A stretch of DNA of 64,000 nt from NCBI GenBank assembly GCA_014529385.2, contig CM043955.1, forward strand, positions 135,604,108 through 135,668,107, given 5' to 3'. Within the stretch, counting starts at the first letter, position 1, and every line of letters begins with the position of its first letter. The position numbers and the translations under genes were made by a program. The notes beneath the pieces were generated by a model. That model worked only from the letters and a program-made list of their open reading frames with translations. It ran no database searches and was not told the origin of the DNA. Shown piece after piece: positions 56,550 to 64,000 of this stretch. The stretch is from Adiantum capillus-veneris (lineage: Eukaryota > Streptophyta > Polypodiopsida > Polypodiales > Pteridaceae).

Positions 56550-57344
56550 GGAAGGGGAGAAATGTTAGCACATAGCTAACATCGGAGCCTATACGTATCT
56601 AGCCTATGATGTAATATTTCATATCAATGGAATCCTAGGCTATAAGGAGTTAGAACAATTTCTCATTTTTTAACCCAAAACCTTTGCTAAGGTATAAAGT
56701 CCATTCTCTCTAAAACGCAAAGAGGTCTTTTTGGATAATAAGCGATATGGCTATTTCTCAGAGCACCATGTACTCTCTTGCTTTCTTCTCAAGCTCATGA
56801 CTCCCTCCCTCATGAAGTGTCCGGTTTGAAGTGTCGCCTGCTTCATTGCGTTCGCAGGTGAAAGCTCTTCACAACATTGTGCTATTCTCGTGGTAAAACT
56901 GTGTTTTTGTTGTTGCTCACCTACTCCTTAATCTGCTCATAACTTAGGATTTACTTAGCAAAACTGCATTTTATGCTCAAATCTGCCTTGTAGATAATAA
57001 GAGCGATTTTGGCAAGTGATCAGAAGGGGTATGTGAGGGCTCACGGATGTATCTTTATATGTTTTCTACCCATCCTATATTTTTTGTCCCATTTGGACTT
57101 CACGTGCTTGGTAAACCATCGAGATTTGCTTGCAGTGTCCTGGTTAGCGTTTGCTACCTAACATGCAATAGAGTGTAGATTTGAGTAAGATAGGGATTGA
57201 GTTTGTTTTTCGAGGGATTGAAAACCTCTTGTAGCCTCTATGCACTAGTCGAGTTGATTCCGTCCCACCAATATGACATTTATGTTCGTGGTTCTCATTA
57301 TCACTACAATAAAGATAGCGAGGCTTGGCATTAGGGGAGCCCCA
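56550..57344 (+). repeat. polypurine tract and probable 3' LTR of element G
   Basis: AGGAAGGGGAGAAA is directly followed by TGTTAGCACATAGCTAACA, an LTR-like start that is itself a short palindrome (TGTTAGC and GCTAACA). CT-rich sequence near 56765-56815 could be transcript leader. The copia D3 fragment begins near 57345, so the LTR may be cut there. Confidence 0.5.
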
Positions 57345-57513
57345 CAAAGATTCAAGCTTTGCCACATTCTTTTGTCTTAAGGCTATCATGTGAGCTATTT
57401 ATGTACTTAACATGTGTCCTACAAAAGCTTTGCGGTCTATGACTCTCTATGAAGCATGGCATGATATGAAGCCATCTATTGATCACATGCACGTTTTTTG
57501 TTGTTTAGCTTAT

Positions 57514-57972
57514 GCTTTGGTACCACAAACACAACATAAAAACTTGGATGATCGATAAGGTTGCTAAATGCATTTTTGTTGGTTACAGTCTTGAAAGCAA
57601 AGGCTACAAGTTATACCATCCGCAAAAAAATATATATCTTGGTTTCAACAACAGTTGTGTTTGTGGAAGATTTTGTTCGGCCTTTCTTATCATGTACCAA
57701 AGATAGTAATGTGAGCTCACGGGACATTTATGACACTTAGTTTCCTCTTGAAAGGTGCTTTGGTACCACAAATACAACACAAAAAGTTGGATGATCGATA
57801 AGGTTGCTAAATGCATTTTTGTTGGTTACAGTCTTGAAAGCAAAGGCTACAAGTTATTCCATCCGCAAAAACAAAACATATCTTTGTTTCAACAGTAGTT
57901 GTGTTTGTGGAAGATTCTGTTCGGCCTTTCTTATCATGTACCAAAGATAGTAATATGAGCTCACATGGAAAC
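57514..57972 (+). repeat. 243-bp tandem duplication in D3 integrase C-terminal region
   Basis: The block GCTTTGGTACCACAAA...AAAGATAGTAAT starts at 57514 and again at 57757. Copies share long runs such as GGTTGCTAAATGCATTTTTG, with a few substitutions. In D2 this region is single, so the duplication is specific to D3. Confidence 0.88.
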
Positions 57973-58073
57973 TTGAATGTAAATTCCAAGGAGGCAAATG
58001 TACATCCTGTGGGGGTTTCAAAAAATGCTAGGATTAGCCTATTATTGATGCAAATGTACATGATGTACTTGAT

Positions 58074-59413
58074 GTGGAAAGGGCTGAGAATGAGCTGGAT
58101 AGAGGTATGCCCAAATGGATGGTGCATACTTTGTGTGATAGTAAATTGGATGTGTCTATGTCTAGCCATACTTGTTCAAGTTCTCGCCATCCATCTTATG
58201 CATCAGACTGTTATGCTTTGGCTATTTCTAGTTTACGTGATATGGAGGAACCTCTTTCTTTTGATGAAGCACATAGTTTAACAAACTTGATGGCTGCCAT
58301 ACACTCAAAATATGATACAATTATAGAAAATGACCCATGGACTTTATGTGATTTGCCTCCTAGCAAAAAGGTCATTGGTGTGAAGTGGGTTTACAAGTTG
58401 AAACATAAGCTTGATGGTGAGATTGATCGTTACAAGGCTCGATTTGTTGCAAAAGGTTATGCACAACAAAAAGGCGTATGTTATGAAGATACTTTTACTC
58501 CCACTTGGCGTGCGACTACTATTTGTTTTCTATGTGCATTGGCAACTCATTTATGGATGGGATGTACATCAATTAAACATTGTTACTACTTTCTTGAATG
58601 GTGATATGTTTGAAGAAATCTCACAGTTTATGTAATGAAGCCTCACAGTTTTGTTGAGAAGGGACAAGAAGATAAAGTGTGCAAATGTAAGAAAGATTTG
58701 TATGGGTTGAAGCAATCTTCTCGTGCTTGGTATGAGAAAGCTGACACTTATGTAGCTAAACGAGGATCTCGTAATAGTCCAATAGAAAGCACTTTGTATG
58801 TAAAGCGTGAGGGTGATGTATTTCTCATCGTCGTTCTATATGTAGATGATGTGTTGATTACTAGTCCAAATGAGACACACATTGCTAAATCCAAGACTGA
58901 TTTGAATGCTACTTTCAAGAGATATTTGGGGTTGTTGCATCGTTACTTGGATATATAGTTTAAGCAATGTGATGGTGGTATTGCCTTGTGTCAAACAAGC
59001 TACATAGAAACATTACTATGTAAGTTTGGACTTGAGGACTGCAAACCTATTGCTACTCCCATGGAAACATGTTTAAAGTTGAGTCTTTATGATGCTAGTG
59101 ATCCTGCCGATGTCACTCTTTTCAGAATGATGTTTGATGCCTTATTTATATATGCAATACAAGGCCTGATATTCAATTTGCAGTTTCACAGGTCAGCAGA
59201 TTTATTCATAGCCCAGGGTCTAAGAATTGGTAGGATGTCAAGAGGTTTTTTTGCTACTTGAGTGGCACTTTACATCCTCGCTTGTTTTATCCCAAGGGGG
59301 GATCATTGTTGCCAGATTTTTCGGACTCAAATTGGGCTGGTTGTTATAACACATGAGTGTCCACGAGTGGTTTTTTTTTCATGCTCGGCAGTTCATGCAT
59401 ATCATGGTTGAGA
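58074..59413 (+). pseudogene. pol: copia D3 reverse transcriptase and start of RNase H
   Basis: Frame 58074-58604 has the linker, KWVYKLKHK and KARFVAKGYAQQK. Frame 58635-58958 has LYGLKQSSRAWYEK and the active site YVDDVLI. Frame 58986-59261 carries the RT thumb (CKFGLEDCKPIATPME). Further frames reach the SDSNWAGC-like start of RNase H near 59325. Frameshifts occur near 58560-58630 and after 59130. Confidence 0.87.
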
Positions 59414-59437
59414 AAGAAGCAATCTATTGTGGCCTTT

Positions 59438-59925
59438 GTATATATCTCCAACCGCTTATCCGCCAATGCATCTCGAATGCGATGATACCTCCCTCAATGT
59501 GCTTTGACTTGGAGTGAAACATACAATTCCTTGTCAAAGCAATGACACTTTGATATTTACAATGCAAATTTGGAACATAGTGAATGTCCAAGTCTCCCAC
59601 GAGATGAGTTGACCATATAGCTTTCTTGCTAACATCTGATGTTGTAATATACTCAACCTCTGTTGTGGAAGAAGACATACAATCCAAGAGAGACGAACTC
59701 CAAGGAATGGCTCCTCTTGCAAATATAAATATGTATCTAGATGTAGATCTCTTGCTATCTTTGCAGCCCGCATAATCCGCGTCCGTGTAACCAACAATAG
59801 ATCTATTGCTATCACGAAAGCGTAAACACTTGCTCATTGTACCCTTCAAGTACCTTAGGATATGTCAGTGCTATCTAATGTTGCTTACCATGATTAGTCA
59901 TATAATTGCATACCTAAGAATATCA
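59438..59925 (-). pseudogene. copia H RNase H fragment, minus strand
   Basis: The minus-strand frame 59424-59849 has GYTDADYAGCKDSKRS, STTEVEYITTSD and CKYQSVIALTRN (Asp of the last motif changed to Lys). The text upstream on the minus strand (to 59925) reads as the RT thumb end, SRYMTN-like and ILRYLKGT. It is closer to the TNT1-like group than to family D. Both ends are truncated, and one abuts D3. Confidence 0.8.
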
Positions 59926-60404
59926 ATGTAAAAAATTTGTTGCTAAAATTGATTGGGACAAAAGCCCAAAAAGGAACGGGCAGCGACTTTGGAAGGACCA
60001 GAAGCGTAGACGGAAGAAGCCACCCAAGGAACCAAAAAGCATGCTTTGGATCAAAGTCTAGCATAACCACCTGAAATTATTGTGAATAATAGTTGACAAA
60101 GGAATTTTGGGATCAACTCAGTGCTAGAGATAAAAACCAACATGCACATTCGGAGAGAAGAATTCTGAACTGACAATTATAGAGCAACTGACACTTTTGC
60201 AACTACTACAACCATTGTTCTGCCAGTCACAATCCTAGAAATTGCTATAGATTTACAAAAAAGCCCAAATTAAACATTCAAGCAAGCATGCACATTAGAA
60301 CATGCAACTGATGTCACCAAACAAGGCACAACGGTCACCACAACCCTAGTGCAAAGAACTGTAGATAGGCTTCAAGCCTTACAAAGGAGCAGAGAAATGT
60401 CTCA
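59926..60404. other. unassigned stretch
   Basis: Gln, Thr and Asn codons in one plus-strand frame give weak text similar in style to element G (TATTIVLPVT near 60200). No domain is recognised. Confidence 0.3.
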
Positions 60405-60960
60405 ATGGTCAAATATCAGATAGAGAGCACTGATGTTGACACAATCACAGATGGTTGTGTCGCTAACAAACTAGATGGAATACTATCATCAACACCTTGG
60501 GACAGACGATGGAGTCCCATAACCTCAATGCACTGCTCTGATGTTGCTCGTCTGAAACAACAACTAGAGCAAGAAGTGGTCAAAGCAGACAACAATAGAA
60601 AGGATGTGCTCAAGCTCAAGGAAATTTATGATAGAAGAAGAGGATGAAAGGGATAAGCACACCAAAACCATCGAAGAGCTCCACCAACAAACAAAGCAAA
60701 CGAAGCTCTTAAATTCACATCTAGCTGCGGAGAAATGGAGGCTCACAAAAGAGCCAAATGAACAAAGGGTATTGTTGGATCACAAGAAGGCAGCTCATGC
60801 AAGTATGAGGGAAGTCCACAGTGCACTGAACCAATCAGTTATGGATAAATATATTTACCAGTCACTAGTGGACATCACAAATTTAGTTGGAGGATTTGGC
60901 CTGGTGTTGGCAACCATCAAAGATGATCTCGAGGAAAAGAGCACCAATGCTCACAATTAG
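60405..60960 (+). pseudogene. coiled-coil ORF remnant, function unknown
   Basis: The frames 60405-60647 and 60604-60960 overlap and seem to be one protein broken by a frameshift near 60620. The text is strongly helical and charged (VARLKQQLEQEVVKADNNRKDVLKLKEIYD, then RDKHTKTIEELHQQTKQTKLLNSHLAAEKW), so a coiled coil is likely. It resembles the ORF at 55084 in style, not in sequence that I can align. It may be another copy of a non-autonomous element protein. Confidence 0.4.
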
Positions 60961-61236
60961 TATGAAATAATAAGGTCTTAATCATTTTAAATTTCCTTTC
61001 AGCAAAATTAGATAGCTCACAATGCTCACAATTCGAGTGACACAGAATACAAAATGTTAGAAGGAAGAGGCGGGAATCGGGATGGTTGCCATTTGAACTG
61101 CGAGTCGCATGCCCCGGCAGGCTGTGTCACGGAGAGTTTCCCAGGTACATGCAGAGGCTCTCTCTCTTCTGGGCTTTCTTCTCAGCCATGGTACTGGAGG
61201 AAAGTCGCCTTTTTCTGTGTGAATTGCTGCAAATTC

Positions 61237-61237
<1 letters not shown>

Positions 61238-61314
<77 letters not shown>
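61238..61314 (+). repeat. (CT)n microsatellite in the likely DONSON leader
   Basis: About 38 CT units lie some 210 bp upstream of the start codon at 61525. CT-rich leaders are common in plant genes, but this length is large. Frames across it are not genes. Confidence 0.9.
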
Positions 61315-61316
<2 letters not shown>

Positions 61317-61524
61317 GCGCACGAAAAGTTTCTCTTCAGATGAAATCTCTCTTCTTCAACATACCGAATTGCTAGTATGGCAGATCTTGGAGTAAGCTGG
61401 TACTAAACTATGCGCTCGTGCCGACTACGATCGCTTGTAAGCTTCTCTAGCGACATGCTCAGCGCAATTCTCCTAAGGCATCAAATTGCGACAAAGATCT
61501 AGCATCTTTTTCTTGGCCTTCTGC

Positions 61525-62782
61525 ATGGCTGAAGCTGCTATATGCTCTATACCTCCAGCTCTTCATTTTTCTGGTGAGATGTGCAGCAAACGCAAAACTC
61601 CATCAGAACTCAGAGTAAGCACTTTTGAGCTTTTCACCTGCATTTTATCATCTTTACAGCATTCGGCTTCCATTGAGTTTACTGAGAATTTATTGGTTGT
61701 TAATGTTTTTTGCAGTCTGAACAATTAAAACGGTTGCAAAATGATCAGAATCAGGCTTCATGCTCATCAGAGAGGTTAATTGATGTTCTTCCTTCTGTCA
61801 AGTTTTACTTACTGCACCTGACAATATATTTTCTCTTTCCTAGTAGCAATCAGTTCCTCCAAGCTTTGCAAAAGCAGGATGTTCTCAGGCCTCCACGGTT
61901 TGTGGATACTCGAGTCCCAGACATATATCCTGTTACAAAGCTAGGTGATAGGTCTAGCAGGTTCCTAGCTGAGAAGAAGGTTTGACCACTAATCTCTGGC
62001 ATGAACATCAATCTTTGACCTAAATTTCAGATGTTTTAAGCTCCTTTTAAGCTCCTCTTCTTGTTGACAGGAAATGCCTCATGTCACACTGAGGTGCTCT
62101 GAACATGTTAATCCAGACGCAGGTGTAAGTACAGTGGCTGATCGAGCCAGATCCTTGGCAAAGTTCCACTGGTATGCTTTCATCAGGATGTTCTAGTTCT
62201 TTGCCCAAGAGTTCTTCTTCGCAGCTTTCAATAGAAATATCACATGAGCTGCCAAATCACTTTGAAATATTGAGGTGTGTGAAATTACAGGAAGGGAGCA
62301 GAAGAGTCCAATGATACAAATTTAGGAGCAAAAGCTTCGACGGTAGAGACAAATCCCCAAAACCTGCATAAATCCAGCTCTTTCAGCACTTTTCGAGATG
62401 TCACTCAGTTATCTACAAGGTTGCAGGAGAATAGCTCAGGGCCGCCAGTGGATATGGTAGGTCATTCCTTTGAGTGCTCTGTGCTTATTGATCGCTCTGC
62501 TTTCATGCTGGCCGTCACCTGTCATCATCTTATTGATTACAATCTTCAATGTGAAGTAGTACAGGCCAAAGCTTTCAAAGGAATGTCTGCTGCAAGGGCC
62601 GCAACTGTGACTGAACTTACAGCAGGACCTCCCTTGGCTGCTAAGGCACCACAATTACATTCTACATCTAAGAGCAAGGCTCAAGATAAGCCCTCATCTC
62701 TTTTTATACATGGAAATAAGCTTCCTTTGGATCTGAGTCTGAAGACCAGTATACGCTTTACATCGAGAGCTTCCTTTGAAAG
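61525..62782 (+). CDS. DONSON: DONSON (downstream neighbour of SON) homologue, exons 1-6, 3' end missing
   Basis: Six exons fit: 61525-61614, 61716-61774, 61844-61979, 62071-62171, 62291-62456 and 62565-62782. All have GT donors and AG acceptors, and phases agree throughout (30 codons; 19+2 bases; 1+45; 33+2; 1+55; 72+2). Motifs shared with plant DONSON proteins are KRKTPSELR joined to EQLKR (exons 1-2), the FVDTRVPDIYPV block (exon 3), the segment around PPVDM and KAFKGM (exons 5-6) and KLPLDLSLKTSIRF (exon 6). I chose the ATG at 61525 over one at 61486 because it gives the usual short N-terminus. DONSON acts at the replisome and helps helicase assembly in animals. The plant role is less known. 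Later exons are not found before 64000. Confidence 0.7.
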
Positions 62783-62895
62783 GTCAGTGGGTTCAGCATT
62801 TTTCTTTCCCATTGCTTTATATTGCAAAAGTCCAAATTCACTTATTCTATTGTAGTGATTGTTACCCCTCATTATTCTTTCTGTGTGCTACTTAG

Positions 62896-62922
62896 GTCTT
62901 GGTATTGCCTTCTCAACTTTTA
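62896..62922 (+). other. possible DONSON exon 7 with early stop
   Basis: After the acceptor CTTAG at 62891-62895 a frame continuous in phase with exon 6 reads SWYCLLNF and then a stop. The Ser-Trp start resembles the SW-containing segment that follows this region in DONSON. The early stop means either a broken gene or a wrong exon choice. Confidence 0.3.
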
Positions 62923-63869
62923 GTGAGAAGTCAACTGGACCTTAATTTTGCTGTAGGTGCAAGTGTCACACACAAAGCTATGCAGAATTCACATATGTGC
63001 TGCAACATAGCATTGCCTTTTTCCAGTCAGCAATCACAATTTAGAGGGGAAAAGGAATTTAGGAAGACTTCCGTTATTTGTTCAATGTTGCAAACTCGAA
63101 GAGTCACTCTCTCCCTCGGAGTCATCATAGAGTCAAAGACATGGGTCCAAAGAAATCCTCAAAAAGCAATTAAAAAACCATAGTTGTGTTTTACAAGCTC
63201 TAAAAGCACAAAAGTTGAACTACTATAAAATACTAATGCACAAAAGTGTATAAAGTCAATGCTATAATAATTGATGCCCTCAAAACAAGGTCCGACTTGC
63301 CACATCAGCAGCTAGCGAATCGCTGGAAAAAACTTAGATGCCATGTCAGCATGAATTGTCTCTCTGTTGTTTGGTCGAGTCTTGAATTGCCACGTCATCA
63401 CTTTGTAAGATACCTTTTCTTTAGAGAAAAGTAATCGCCGTTGATTATGAGTCACAACTTGAGGACGTGGGGCCTATGGGACCTAATGGCCTCCCCTAGG
63501 ACCATTAGTGAAGGTTGGACATAAAGCCCAACTTAGTGGAAAAACCCCCAAATTGTGTAAGCATGTTGACGTGGCCAGTTGTATGGACGCCCACGAAATG
63601 CGGAACGACTTGCTGACATGACTTTTGTACGGATAGGCTGCAAAATGCGGAGCTGGAGCTTGACGCAAGCTTTTGGTCCTTGCAACTTTTGGGAACAGAG
63701 CTTTTTATGTATCGTGCTTTTAGGCCAAGGGCCTCTAAATACGGCCTTGGGGGACTCAATCTTGCATTCCAGTTGCAGAAATTGAGCGTGAGTCCTCCTA
63801 GCTATTGTACCTTTGTGAAGTAATATAGAAAAAAACTACCGCTTTGATACCATGTCAAAGTTGACCATG

Positions 63870-63871
<2 letters not shown>
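62923..63871. other. unassigned stretch, with an LTR-like zone
   Basis: The frame 62899-63183 has no domain. GCTTTGATACCA near 63841-63852 differs by one base from the reverse complement of the copia primer site and is followed by TGTCAAAG, which may be a minus-strand LTR start. The stretch ACATAAAGCCCAACTTAG near 63519 resembles the start of the LTR at 3782. Evidence is too thin for a firm call. Confidence 0.3.

Positions 63872-63939
<68 letters not shown>
63872..63939 (+). repeat. (GA)n microsatellite
   Basis: About 34 GA units follow a GACCATGCG sequence. It is uninterrupted. The frame translated across it on the minus strand (leucine-serine repeats) is not a gene. Confidence 0.92.
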
Positions 63940-63940
<1 letters not shown>

Positions 63941-64000
63941 GCAACGGAATGAATGTTTGAACTTTGCTCAAGATGAGTGCTCCGAACTGTGCTCAAGGTT

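Larger units (their letters stand above)
57345..59437 (+). mobile_element. copia family D, copy D3 fragment, plus strand
   Basis: The sequence matches the reverse complement of D2 from the integrase C-terminal part (AAGCTTTGCCACA onward) to the start of RNase H. It lacks both LTRs, gag, protease and most of RNase H. Its 3' end is joined to a minus-strand fragment of another copia. Confidence 0.85.

Noticed and set aside
61054-61395. Leu-Ser repeat protein upstream of DONSON
   Set aside because: It runs through the CT microsatellite and has no conserved text on either side.
62899-63183. A 94-codon frame just after DONSON exon 6
   Set aside because: Its frame does not match the exon 6 phase and its text does not resemble DONSON.

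Overview
The window looks like a transposon-rich nuclear segment of a land plant. It holds several families of LTR retrotransposon with plant-type features: Ty1/copia with initiator-Met primer sites, a Ty3/gypsy chromovirus, and a Ty3/gypsy Tat-type element with a second RNase H. It also has long GA/GT microsatellites and one short-intron plant gene at the right end. I see no rRNA, tRNA, bacterial, organellar or CRISPR features. The species cannot be fixed from the sequence.

Layout. 1-3975: the 3' part of a TNT1/Tork-like copia element. 3976-5251 and 12412-13000: an old LINE-like gene (endonuclease, linker, start of RT) split by a complete LTR element at 5252-12411. That element has a 5-bp target duplication (AGAAT) and carries only gag and protease. 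13000-13820: a diverged relative of the same LTR with its primer site. 13956-16192 and 24326-25530: a minus-strand copia (family D, copy D1) split by a complete 8.1-kb Tat-type gypsy element at 16193-24325. 25794-29415: a copia deletion derivative (F) that keeps gag but lost integrase and most of RT. 29430-37490: mostly unassigned DNA, with gene-like minus-strand exons at 29.6-30.8 kb and a compositionally distinct block at 33.6-37.5 kb. 37494 to about 42350: a 5'-truncated chromovirus with nearly intact pol and a long LTR. 42.9-51.7 kb: a decayed gypsy element (E) split by a complete minus-strand copia (D2, 44265-49258, perfect TSD AAAGT). E has a retropepsin ORF after integrase, which is an unusual order. 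52.3-57.3 kb: a polymerase-less element (G) with charged and coiled-coil ORFs. 57345-59437: a third family-D copia (D3, plus strand), joined to a fragment of another copia (H, minus). 60.4-60.96 kb: another coiled-coil ORF remnant.

The only host gene I can name is at 61525-62782: six exons of a DONSON (downstream neighbour of SON) homologue with consistent splice phases and a long CT repeat in its likely 5' leader. It is incomplete at its 3' end in this window.

Most of the window is layered insertions rather than cooperating genes. The order of events can be read in three places. The gag-pro element is younger than the LINE, the Tat element is younger than D1, and D2 is younger than E. The items that most deserve follow-up are the gag-pro-only family, the protease placed after integrase, the polymerase-less element G, and the unassigned 33.6-37.5 kb block.
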